From: Gracilaria domingensis
Lineage: Eukaryota; Rhodophyta; Florideophyceae; Gracilariales; Gracilariaceae
Assembly (NCBI GenBank): GCA_022539475.1
Contig: VCMS01000110.1
Span: 97,193 to 161,192, forward strand
Length of the DNA stretch: 64,000 nt
Reading direction: 5' to 3'
Shown here: positions 53,514 through 64,000 of the stretch, piece after piece
How the letters are laid out: each line of letters begins with the position of its first letter
Numbering within the stretch: the stretch's first letter is position 1
Position numbers and translations under genes: made by a program
The notes under the pieces: generated by a model
Seen by the model: only the letters and a program-made list of their open reading frames with translations
Told to the model about the DNA's origin: nothing
Databases searched by the model: none

Positions 53514-56500
53514 GGCCTGGCCTCGTCCCGAGGCTTGCCTAACATTCCCATTCAGGGAGCGACCGCGATTGCGGTTCTCACCGACAACGATTTCCAGTCC
53601 ACCAAGATCCCATTTGGGTGACCATCTTATGCGACGCAACGCGCGGGAGAGCAACGCGAAGTGCCCGTGAAGGGAGCACAACCAATGCAACGTGCAACAC
53701 GGTGAACCCCGCCCTGCGTTCCCTCGAATTCCCGATTGGGTGACGAAGGAGCACACGAGCGCTGCGGCTGGCTGACACAGCCAAGAGCCGGTCATTGGAA
53801 CTCCGCAGTACCCAGGGGGTGCGGTTGCCTCAGATCGAAGAAGTCCCAATGCGTTGCCCAGAGAACTCGAACGGACCTTCCCCAATGGGAACGTTCATGC
53901 CCAAGGGTAGCGCCGTCGATTCCCTCACAGGCTGTGGAAATGTGCAGCGTGTCGCTGAATTCCCGGTTAGGGTACCACGACCATTGGCAGCGCGCTTCAT
54001 AATTTGCAACCCGCCGAAATCCCTATCGGCGAATATGTCGCCCGTTGAGCGACCATTGCGCCTTAGCGAGCGAAGGGGCTTCCCAAGGGGTTGAGGTCCC
54101 TGCTTGAGACAAATTAACAAACAAAGAAATCTCGAGAGGGTCACGAACGACTGCGACCGCGAAACAGCAAGGTTGAGACCACAGCAGTCCCGTAGTGGGC
54201 AATCTGACCGAATTAAGAACCGGCGACAGGCGCCAAGGATTGCTGGAGTTTCGATTCCAACAATCCCTGCGAAGCGCGCGCGAGCGATGCGACACGGGGA
54301 GCCTCAGTGCGGAAAAATCCTGTTTGGGTCGACAGTCTGATAAGCAAACCAGAAACAAATTCCAGACCAATCTGGATCCCGGTTGGGCAAGCTACGACCG
54401 AAACAAGGTTTGCGGTTGCTCCAAAATGCGAGAATCCCACGCGGGGTCCAGCGATGCCAAGTGTGCAAGAGCAGGTTCGAACCATTCTCAGAAGTCCCAG
54501 AGGGGTGATACGCCATGGACGTAGTAACGAATAGAGCCCTTAGATGTGTAGCAGACTGTCCTGTCGAGGAGGAGCTAGTAGGCGCACACCGCGTTACGAG
54601 GCTCAGTACTTTCCTGTCAGGTCACCGAAGGTACGGTAGAGACGCCCCGATGCAGCGAGACTTTGAATCCCACCTGGGTCCTTTTCACTCATCGGCATCC
54701 CTCTCCGGGTGCTCCAGTTTGCTCCTGTATCCTCCCGTAGGGTTCTTTCCGAATACGCACTGTACCGAAACACTCGGCGTAGACGACAAACGCTGCTTCC
54801 CAATGGGTATGATTTCCTTCCCGTGGGGGTAGAACATTCGAGAGAGAGGCTCTCGAAACCGTTCTCCTAAGGGGCCACATGTCGGAGTGGGAGGCGTTCA
54901 ACTTCTGTACGCACCGCGCGACGACATCCCATGGGGGCGATGGGCTTCGAAACGAATCGCGTTGGATCGAGAGACAACTTTCATTGACTTTGTGGGGAGC
55001 TACGAGTCACAGTCGCCCAGCCACGAGCTACTGACGGTCGAAGGACTGCTTACATATCCCGGATGGGTCGTATCGTTTGCCGGTCCCAACGGCTGTTGAC
55101 CCCGGTACGGGTCATCTCATCATCGCGCATGAACCTAACAAGGGGCTTTCTAGATGCGTCCCTGGCTCCCTGGTGGCCGATGGTCCCGTTGGGCTTTGCT
55201 CACTGTCCTCGTCATATATGGATGAGTCCTCTTTCGCACCCTCCGAGTCGGACTTGAACGGCCCAGGGGGTGCGGTCCGTCGTAGCCGTCGTACCCGTGG
55301 CGGGAATGCGTGGCGCGCTTCAGCTCGCTTGAGTCAATAAAGAACTTCAGCTTCTCCATTTTTCCTTTTGCAGGACGCGTGGTCGCGGCGCGTTTGCGGT
55401 GCGATCATCCCTCTCAAGGGCCAGCCCGTGAACTTTGATGGTGCGTGCGGGGTGCACAGCGTGCGGCACGGCCCTCATGGCGTGAATTGAGCCCTGCTTG
55501 GGTCCTCTCCCCTTCTTGGAGTGCGCTTGGACTCCAAGCGTCAAGACTTCCCGGCCAGGTGAGCCGGAGCGAGGTTGGTAGCACGCGCGCGCGTGCACGG
55601 TGCTGCGCGCGTGCCCGCGGCACGTGCCAGCAAGGCGGCGCGGTGCACAGTACGCGCGGCGGGCAGAAAGGTATGTCCTCGATAGGTGAATAGGCCAGAA
55701 TCGGCGAATTTCCCAGAAGGTTACTTGCAAGGCGAATCAAAAAATTCGCGCCGGAAATTACCTTCCCAGATGGGGTCGAAAACGTCGATTCTTTGTTTTG
55801 ACCGTAGCTCGGAAACGCGGGCGTTTCAGCGGCTCGCAATGCCCGATTTGGGGTGCGCGGCACATCAAAATACTTAGGATTTTTTGATTGTGCCAGGCCG
55901 CGTCCCTACGGGCAATACTGTATACCCAATCGGCTACCCACAGGCGTGGACCACGTGGCGCTTGGCAGGCTTGCAACGGCGTATAACGGCGCGCGCGCCT
56001 GTGCATGGCGCGCGCGTGTCCCACGTGGGTAGTTCGAGCGTGCCACCGGGCGCGCGTGTCCGACTTGGCCGTCTCGTGCGTGCAACGGCGCATGCCAGAA
56101 ATGCGATGCGCTGCGCCGGGTGTGCACAGTCCTCAAAGGGTCGGCCGCTCGGTACTGCGAGTGTTCCAAGTCGTCCTAGATCATCCTGGGGGGGTCCAAA
56201 CTTCTCCGAAAGCTTTGCGAAGCCTTCCGAAGGCCTTCGCGAGACCCATAGGGACTTTAAACGAGCGCTATCCCGCCGAAAAATTTTTGGCTGCCATGGC
56301 CGGGGGGAGACTATGCCAAAATTTTCCTTATCCAAAACGGGAAAAGTACTCCAAAGTCCTCGAAAGAGGTTGTGTTCAGTTGCGCGAGCGTGCGCGGTTG
56401 CGTCGCGCGCGAAAGCGAACGACAAAGTTAAAGGGAATGTTTTTGAGAGGCTCCCAGGAGTCTTTCGAGGGCGGGTAACCGTACCACCGGACTTTGACGA

Positions 56501-56762
56501 CTGTAGACTCATCAGGGGCCACTCCGTCGTCGAGGACCTTTTCTACAACCCATTCGCGGGAATCGCCGTCTTCCTCCTCGAGGAGTTCAGGGGGCAGTTA
56601 CACGTCTGGGAGAGGTGTCTCAGAGGGTTTACGCAGGGTCGAAGGATCGACCGAGACCTGTTTAGGGCCGGTAGACTGTGGCTCAGAAGCAGCGTTGCCA
56701 GTGGGGTTAGACGCTTCGGAAACCGGTGTCGGCGCTCTCGGTGGGGATGATGCGGGCTGAGG
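53514..56762. other. Gypsy-2 3' non-coding interval rich in TCCC(N3-5)GGGT
   Basis: 3.2 kb between the pol stop and the 3' LTR without a recognisable gene. From 53547 to 55502 I count 25 CCC...GGG pairs with spacers of 1-6 nt, about one per 78 bp; most have T before CCC and many T after GGG. A CpG-rich GCGCGC segment lies at 55560-56050. Confidence 0.6.
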
Positions 56763-59700
56763 CTACTCCGGCTGTGTCGTTGGCGACTCGGCCGCGTCAG
56801 GACCCCGTGGGGTTTTCGTGACACGGTCAATTGAGACCGTGTCTTGCAGGCCGCCGTCCAAGATGGTCACGGTTGTGTCTGTGGCTTTGACAACCCGAAA
56901 GGGACCAGTTGTCCTAGGAAGGAGCTTGCGGGAGATACCTTCTTCCTCCGCAGTCTCCGTCGTTTTTCGCGGAGGGCGGTCTAAAAAGACGTAGTCTCCA
57001 GGGGAAAGTGAAAGGTGAGCCCGTACACGGGAATCAAAATCAGCCTTGTAGCGCCGCTGGACACGGTCCATTGTAGCTTTGGCCTTCGAAAGGAGGTACC
57101 GAATACGGGCGCGGGTTTGTCGTTTCACTGTGACCGAATTCGGATTGTCAGACTCAGCTGGGGAGATAGCAGTAGTCGGAGCGTCGACGACGATCCCAGG
57201 CCGGTGTCGCGTTAGCACCAAGTCAAAAAGTGTTGTCCCGGTGGTTCGATGGACCTGGGAGTTGTACGCGAAGACCAAGGGCTGGACGAAATCATCCCAG
57301 TCTCGCTGGTGCTCCGACACGTAATGCCTAAGGCGTCCCACAAGGTTTCGATTAAAACGCTTCGCCTGTCCGTTAGTCTGCGGGTCGTAGGCCGCCGTCA
57401 GCAAATGATGCAAACCTAGATCCCCACAAAGGGCTTCGAAGGATTTCGCGACGAACTGCGGTCCGTTATCGGTCAGCAAGTACTGGGGTGCCCCATATGG
57501 GAATACCCAGGGCTCCAGGAAGGCAAGCGCGATATTGTTAGCTTCTGTAGCCCGTAAGGAAATAGCGCGAGCCAGCTTGGAGAAGCGGTCAGTAATGACC
57601 AGGATAAAACGATTCCCGTGTGCGGTCTTCGTGAGTGGCCCCAGTATGTCCATAGCGACAAATTCGAGGGGACCCGCTGCGGGAAATAGCCTCAGATACG
57701 TCTGATGTTTGTGCTGCGTACTTCGCGTCGCAGCGCACGACCGGCAATCCTTGACCGTCTGATAAACATCATTCGCCATGAATGGCCAATAGAAGTCCCG
57801 TCTGAGGGTCGCGTACATTTTCTTCCCTCCAGGGTGACCAGCCAATCTTGGATAATGCGATAGATAGAGTACGCGGTCTCGCAGGGTTGGAGGGACCAGG
57901 CGGTGAAATGCACCGTCCAGGGGTGAGGTCCTTGAAAGGAAACCATGATGGTCGTACCCGAAGCGGGACTGGGGCTGTCCAACGGATTCAGCGATACCCT
58001 TACACCACGGGTCTTTCGCTTGCTCCGCCAGAAGTTCACCCGTTGGGATAGGCAGTACTTCCGTTTGCTCAGTGTCCACGGCCAGTACATCATCATACCC
58101 TAAGGGTTCGTTCGCGCTGTCAGAGTCCTCCCAATCAATGAGGACGTTTTCGTAAAGGGTCTTCCCTTCTTGGACTGTAGTCACGAGGCAATCACAGTCC
58201 CAGTCGTTTTCCATTGCAAAGCAGGGTATGTCGTCTCCAAAAGGGCCTTCATCGAGACCCTCGGTCTCTAAACGGGACAGTGCGTCCGCAGCTTGGTGTT
58301 GGACACCAGCGCGGTGCACCACGTCAAAGTCAAACTCTGACAAGCGTAGGCGCCAGCGTGCGAGTCGTCCGGTACAGTCGGCCAAATTGAGGATCCACCT
58401 CAGTGATTGGTGGTCAGTCCTCACGGTGAATCTTTCAACTTCCAGATATGGCCTTAAAAGGAGCATCGACCACACAACGCGAGGCATTCCTTCTCGGTGG
58501 TCGTGTACTTCCGCTCCGCCCGCAAGAGGGAACGGCTGCAATGCCCAACGGGTTTATATTCCTTCCCATCGGGTTGCTGTTGGAGTAAAGTACAGCCAAC
58601 CTGGACATCGCACGCGTCGGTGTCCAGTAGACACGGACGTCCCGGTACGGGTAAAGCCAAAACGGATGGGGAGATCAGCCTATCTCTCAACTCCTGAAAG
58701 GCCTCGTACTCTTCGTCGTTCAGTATCCCAAAATTATCGGGTGGTCCCTTCTCAAGTTTCCTGTTCAAAGGTGCAGCAATGCGAGCGAACTTAGGGACAA
58801 ATCTTCGAAACATATTGCACAGTCCTACAAAGGAGCGTATTCCCGTCTGGGTCGTGGGCGGTTTAACCTGCCTGATAGTATTGCACGTCCTCTGGGAAAC
58901 TTGTAGTTTTCTGGGCCGGACTACGTGTCCAAGGTAGTCCACAGAGGCCGGGAAGAAGAAGCATTTCTTCAGCTTCAGAGCGACTCCAGCATCCCGTAAA
59001 AGGGTCAGCACGTGGCGAACGTGCCGGAAGTGCTCCTCCACCGAGCGGGAGTAGATGATGACGTCATCCAAGTACACCAGAGCGTACTGCCACTTGACCT
59101 TATTCAGGATGATATCCAGCGCCTCTGAAAGGTAGCGGGCGCATTCTTCAACCCGAAGGGCATTCGCGTGAAGCGGTATAAATCTATATGGGATGTAAAT
59201 GTCGTCTTGTCGCGATCTTCTTCCGCAATCTCAAACTGCCAATACCCACTATTAGCGTCGAGGGTTGAGAAGATGGTAGCTTCCCCAACGGAATCAATAC
59301 ACTCATCCATACGTGGGATGGGGTATGAGTCCCGAGTGGTCACGGCGTTGAGCCAGCGGTAGTCAATACAGAACCGCAGCTACCGTCCTTCTTCTGGGCA
59401 AACACTACAGGGCTTGCCCATTCAGCCTTTGAAGGTTCAATGACGCCCGAGTCCAACATACGTTGAACCTCGAGGCCTTCCATTGCTCTAGCCTTGTGCC
59501 CAGCCATGTAGGGAACTTGACACACCGGTTTTGAACCCGGTTCGGGTGCCATCCTGTGTAGGCCGGCCTCTTTGTGACCGAGGCGGCCCGACCACATATC
59601 TTCAAAGTCCTGTAGAAGGTCGATAATTTGGCCCTTGTGGGAAGAGAATTCTTCACCAATCTGGACCAGTTCGCGCGAGTCTTTCGCTCCCTGTGGGTCA
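56763..59700 (-). pseudogene. Gypsy-2 pol: reverse transcriptase, RNase H, integrase
   Basis: Read on the minus strand. From about 59680 the reverse transcriptase enters (MLDSGVIEPSKAEWASPVVF); 59343-59104 has TTRDSYPIPRMDECIDS and FSTLDANSGYWQF; 59077-58454 has MYLDDVIIYSRSVEEHF and RSFVGLCNMFRRF, then RNase H (LLDTDACDVQVG). ORF 58541-56763 (592 aa) continues with RTDHQSLRWIL, the HHCC finger (HPGGKKMYATLRRDF...CRSCAATR) and the integrase core: FVAMDILGPL, LLTDNGPQFVA and NGQAKRFNRNL. The last should read NGQ.ER; the catalytic Glu is Lys. Frameshifts near 58500, 59090 and 59340 break the ORF. Confidence 0.85.
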
Positions 59701-62700
59701 TTCTGCTCAACTAAGTCGTCGCGTTCGAGGCCCTCGTGGGTGTACCCTCCCCTTCTTTAAGACGACACCCACTGGGACCGTCTTCCAAGTATTGTTAACA
59801 AGCGAGGGGCTGGTAAGCGAGTCCAATGACCATATTCTTGGGGCATGCGAACTTCCCGATGGGAGAAGTTGCTGACGAGTACCCTAAAGGGACGGTTCGG
59901 AATGATATTCATGACAACCCTGTTGGCCATGAGGCGAAGATCTCAATGAGACGTTGTTCGGGTGGTTTTCTGCAAGAAACCAATCCTGTGGTTCAAGTGA
60001 CTAGCGCACTTTCCCGGTTGGGTCATAGGGGGGTTGGAAAAAGCGGGTTATGAGCGACGGCGGACTTAAGTTCGACTATCAGTGGTTCTTGTAGGTAGTT
60101 TGTCCAAGACGCTTTTATCCCCAAAGGGGTCCTCGAGAATGCACTGAGCAATGGCCACAGGTGGTCACCATAAAAACAATCCTTCGCGCTCAGCGCGGAT
60201 ATATAAGCAGCGGGACGATGGCCCGGTGGCGATGAATGGAAGTTTCCCGAAGCATGTGCATACGGGCTGCTAGATTTACGTAGCCGCCACAGACATGGTA
60301 GCGCCGTGCTCCAAAATTTCCGCAGTTCGGGTCCGGAAGCAAGATGGTTCTCAGCTATATTCATGGGTTTCCTTCGACGCGTTGAAAACCGGAGCGTCCG
60401 TGTTTGCGGGTTTAGAAACCGCTTCGTGACTCAGGTGGGAGATTCCCTCGGCATGTATGACTGTTTGGGCCGCCGCCAGGTTAGGAATACGCCAGGAAGG
60501 TTTTTTGGTCGTGCGCAATTTGTCTGTAAGTCGCGCGCTTCCATATGTGACTTTATAGTTCTCTCGAAGAGTCATATAAAACTGCAGCCCATATCGGGGG
60601 CCGTCGTCCTCATCAGACCCAAGGGGACTATTGCTGTGGGCGTCCTCAGAATCCATAGTGGGTTGGATTCTGCGTCAGCCGTGGGGTGAGGCTCGTATCT
60701 CGAGAGGAAAGCGTGGCCCTACGCTTCCTCCGTCTCGTTTCCCTTCGATGCGCGCTGTCCTCGCTAAGACTCTCCTCAAAAGAGAGGATTTGATTGACTG
60801 TTGAGCGCTCCGAGAAGGTGCAGGAGCAGCGTCTACGGGGTTCGCTCTGGCTTGCGGGTAAGGGTCCCGCGCTGCAGCCTGACGCTGAGGGGAAGTGCCA
60901 CCTTGGGTTTTGGAGAGTGGGCTGCTTGTGCCTGGCGGGGCTTATGTACCTTTGGCGCACGTCGTGCTAACTTTGCCTCGACACTTGCACCAACGCTGTT
61001 TCCGGTTATTCGGCGGGGACTACCAATTCGCAGCAAGGCCGAGAGGTGGGCAATAGAATACGACAGGAGTCGTTCTGTTTTCGAATTCGGTACGCGCGAT
61101 CCGGTTGGTGAGCGCTGAGGAGGTGCGTCACTGGAATTTACGCTGGGGAGGTGTAGTTGACTTAAGCTCGTCCGGGTTGTCATCGAGGACGGGTCGAAGT
61201 ACCCGTTAGAAGGGAGAGAGGGAGTGACGGGGGGCGCCGCTGGTTGAAAATGTCATTAGGCAGGGCGTCCTCGTCTTCCACAATGCACGCCCAAGCATCG
61301 GTTCCATCAGTGTCGCGTTGAGGCTACTTTCAGCGAAGCCTTCGATGAGACCCGTGGTTTGTTGCGCTCTTCGCCGCGTCCAGTGTCTTAAAATACTTCT
61401 TGCCTCCGCTCCACCCCCCCGGGTAAAAAAAATTGGTGTGGGGGTATCGTATCTGCCCAGCCACTTCAGCGTAGCGAACAACGCTGGTGGAAAACCACTT
61501 CTTGAGAGATGCGCTTCGACGAGTACAATCCGTACAGCCGCCTGTGATATGGCGCGCGCACAAAGCACCTCGCTCCGACGAAGAGGGCCTGAGGCGACCC
61601 TCTGCGGAGACACATGTTTTCGCACGCATCGGAGGTTCCTTATAGTAAGATATAGATAGAGAGCAGATAGAGATATAGACCTCGCCCGAGAGAGATATAG
61701 AGACGGTGTAGCTGGTAGGCCCGATCCGATAGTAACAAACATATCGTGCCGTCAGCCAGACCTCAAGAGGTAGTATGACCCACCCTCGGGGCTAGAGAGA
61801 GAGATAGAATTCAGACTCTTTGCTCCGACCAAGCGGCCTGCCGGTTCGCCAAGTGATCTTGGCGGTATACTGGCTTGTCCTCAGCGAGCCTGCTCCAGAA
61901 GAAGCCGAATAAGCCCCAGAGGGCTGCCTCCTTTGTGCTAACAACCATATATAGATACATGCATTCCGGAACGCGCTAAGTAACCGTAAGACAAAATTGG
62001 TCTTTGAAAACGAGAACTTCAAGGGCATTTGCAGTTGCCACTCGCGCACGCTCTCACGACATGCTTCGCGAAACTGCACAGAGATAGAGAGATAGTACGC
62101 CACTCCTGGTCGTTCTCAAAGAAAAGGTAGTGCTTGACAGGCTCCCGCACTTTAGTAAAGAATAGATTGTTAGAGAGATCAAAATAGAGATATAGAAACG
62201 TCCACTTCGGTTCGACGTCGTCGAATCGACTGGCGTCTAGACAAGGTCTGGAGTCAGACTGCGAGTCGTCCGGAGTCGGAACAAGGCCACGTCCCCTTAC
62301 GGATGACTTTCCTCCTGGTTCCGACATCGGCTTGCGGGACTCTCCGAGGTCCTCCACTTAATCACGACCCACTTTGGGAAATTCGCGGCCGATACTGCTT
62401 CCTGCTTCGCCTGGGTGGAAGACTGCAAGTTGGGTCTATCAATAATAAGAGAGAGTCCCTACCAAGATAATGGAATCTGCTTCCAATGTTGGTCACAGGG
62501 ATAGTTGGTCGGTTGCCAAATACGCGAAACGGCGGCTGACGGTTGATCAGATTGGTCATACAATATGGGGCGAGCTGGAGACCGGCGCCGTGCAGCTGTG
62601 CCACACTACGTGGCAATCCGCGCGTCCAGAATTTCGGTGCGATCATTTAGAACGACCCGCCTGAGATGAGATAACCAGCAGGCCCTCCACTTCAGCATTT

Positions 62701-63376
62701 AACCTGTGGGCGAATACGACGACTCGCAGCTGGTCACATAAGACTCCACCGCGCTCAGGGCTAGGAAAGATAATAGACTGCTCCCGACGTAACGGGTTGA
62801 CGCTCAACTCCTGACCGACGGGTCGTTGGGAGACTCCCCACGAAGGGTAGCTCGGCCTCGCTTCCCTGGGGGTTCTGCGGCTACGGAGTCGAATTCTCGA
62901 GAGGGCATGCTGGCGCATGGCCTCGAGACAGTTCCGAAAGTCGGTCGGGGAGGACTGACGAGAGTAAATGCGCTCCGGGTCTCCACAACGTGGTATGAAA
63001 CCTCCATGGTACTGTCGGGTGCTTGGAGGCGCCCTGAACGGGGCAGGCGGCACTTCGTACAGTGCCGTTCATCCCCGATGGGGTTGGAAGCAAGACGTGT
63101 GTCCTGAAGAAGATCCGGGTTGGGTGCCATAATGGTAGAGGCGGCAAAGCAGAATTTTCGTCCGGCTTGCGACAAAATGAACCCGAAATGAAGGGCAAGT
63201 TCGAGAAACTCTAGAGGGAATGAACACGGGCGGTGAAACCAAATGATCCGCGCACGGGTCGGAAAGGTCCGGAGTGGAAGAACCTGATTCGGAAGGCGAT
63301 CGAAGCGAATTCGCGTGAGGGTGCAATAAAAGAGAACACGCGCGAGAGGGTAATTCCTAAGTCCGGGGAGACCAGT
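59701..63376. other. Gypsy-2 protease/gag interval, too decayed to annotate
   Basis: Just upstream of the reverse transcriptase, a pre-RT block reads RPFRVLVSNFSHREV (about 59900-59860). No zinc knuckle, protease DSG/DTG or Gag fold could be recognised further right. AGATATAGA-type purine repeats occur at 61645-61710, 61790-61815, 62078-62098 and 62165-62200. Confidence 0.5.
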
Positions 63377-63809
63377 TGTAGTACAGCCCAGGCAGTGCTA
63401 ACGTACCTATGGCCTGAATAAAGGAGCAGAATTGCGACAAGCACCCAGCGGGGACGAGAGGGAGCACTCAAGGACGCTAACAACGGGGCGCGAGATAGCG
63501 CGCAGGCACGGTAGTGACGGTAAGGATGACCCTTTTGTGGGGAAACTAGACGATTGAAGAATCGCGACTGGGGGTTGGCTTGAAGGTTAGCTCACGGGGA
63601 GCTTTGCCGGTGGGCATGCTTCAGTGCACTCCACGGACAAGCACCGTGTGAAAAATAATACTTGCTACCTATAAGGGGGGTCCCGAAGGGCGACACGAAA
63701 CTGTCACAACCCTAGCACGTGTGGGACCCGAGGTGGCAGCCTGTGCACATAACTAAATAGAACAATACTGATGCACTGTGCAGGGCGGTGCGCTGCTCAC
63801 TGCACTTCA
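63377..63809 (-). repeat. 5' LTR of Gypsy-2 (433 bp)
   Basis: Aligns with 53073-53499 with scattered mismatches and indels. The putative primer-binding site is the minus-strand complement of 63359-63374. Confidence 0.88.
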
Positions 63810-63814
63810 GTTCG

Positions 63815-63933
63815 GGCTTTTCCGTTCTCGCTCAATCCAAGGCTCCATACATTGTCATTTTCGCCACACTACCCTGCCGACCGCATTTTTCCCTGCCACT
63901 TCACTGGCAATTCCCATTCCTTTCATACATTAA
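63815..63933 (+). pseudogene. Plavaka/KDZ-like transposase relic, right part
   Basis: Removing Gypsy-2 and one GTTCG joins this segment in frame to ...TVSPWF at 53071. It reads on for about 40 codons (SRSIQGSIHCHFRH, FFPATSLAIPIPF) to TAA at 63931-63933. The remaining 67 bp to the window end show nothing assignable. Confidence 0.6.
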
Positions 63934-64000
63934 CAAGATTCTATCGTAACCCTCGAGCCCACATTCTGACATACTCGTACTACGTAACATTCTTAACATA

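Larger units (their letters stand above)
53073..63809 (-). mobile_element. Gypsy-2 LTR retrotransposon, degenerate, TSD GTTCG
   Basis: 10.7 kb on the minus strand. LTRs at 53073-53499 and 63377-63809 start TGTAGTACAGCC and end ACTACA or ACTTCA. A perfect 5-bp duplication GTTCG flanks it (53068-53072, 63810-63814). The minus-strand purine run AAGAAGGGGAG precedes the 3' LTR. TGGTCTCCCCGGACTT, two bases after the 5' LTR, is the likely primer-binding site. The pol remnant is at 56763-59700. The LTRs differ by many substitutions and single-base indels, so it is older than Gypsy-1. Confidence 0.88.

Overview
The window looks like nuclear DNA of a red alga, most plausibly an intron-poor florideophyte of the Chondrus type. 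The reasons are intronless host genes, secreted cysteine-rich CPPGTF-repeat proteins, no bacterial operon structure, and a gene-poor landscape packed with nested LTR retrotransposons and DNA transposons. The species assignment is inference; no rRNA, organellar gene or confident tRNA gene fixes it.

Layout. 0.3-5.1 kb: a GC-rich opine-dehydrogenase-family gene, then two divergently transcribed paralogous membrane proteins. 6.3-11.9 kb: a decayed Copia-type element with matching 299-bp LTRs and a 224-bp solo LTR nested inside it. 12.9-13.5 kb: two solo LTRs tail to tail, related to the Copia element at 45 kb. 15.7-17.0 kb: a tyrosine recombinase (Crypton-like) with two in-frame stops. 17.9-19.0 kb: a broken MULE transposase. 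19.8-34.6 kb: a DNA transposon carrying a DUF7869-like protein, split by a nearly pristine 11.6-kb Gypsy element (Gypsy-1, 19954-31510, TSD TGTAC). 35.5 kb: a DDE_Tnp_4 transposase fragment.

36.9-42.2 kb is the second host-gene island: a secreted beta-propeller protein, a cluster of tRNA-like SINE copies, and a convergent pair of secreted ephrin/TNF-receptor-like cysteine-rich proteins. 43.3-44.0 kb holds an internally deleted copy of the 19.8-34.6 kb DNA transposon, which also serves as the empty site of Gypsy-1. 45.2-47.9 kb: a truncated Copia element. 48.1-49.6 kb: on the minus strand, a tandem array of short exon-like blocks separated by 72-85-nt introns with TACTAAC-type branch points, no long ORF and two strong hairpins. 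50.0-53.1 kb: a Plavaka/KDZ-like transposase relic, interrupted by a second Gypsy element (Gypsy-2, 53073-63809, TSD GTTCG); its reading frame resumes at 63815.

What stands out: the minus-strand intron array; the CCC(N3-5)GGG motif recurring through Gypsy-2; the duplicated extra domains, in-LTR start codon and antisense LTR ORF of Gypsy-1; and the SINE family. Coordinates of LTRs, TSDs and hairpins were read base by base. Family names rest on motif recognition without database searches.
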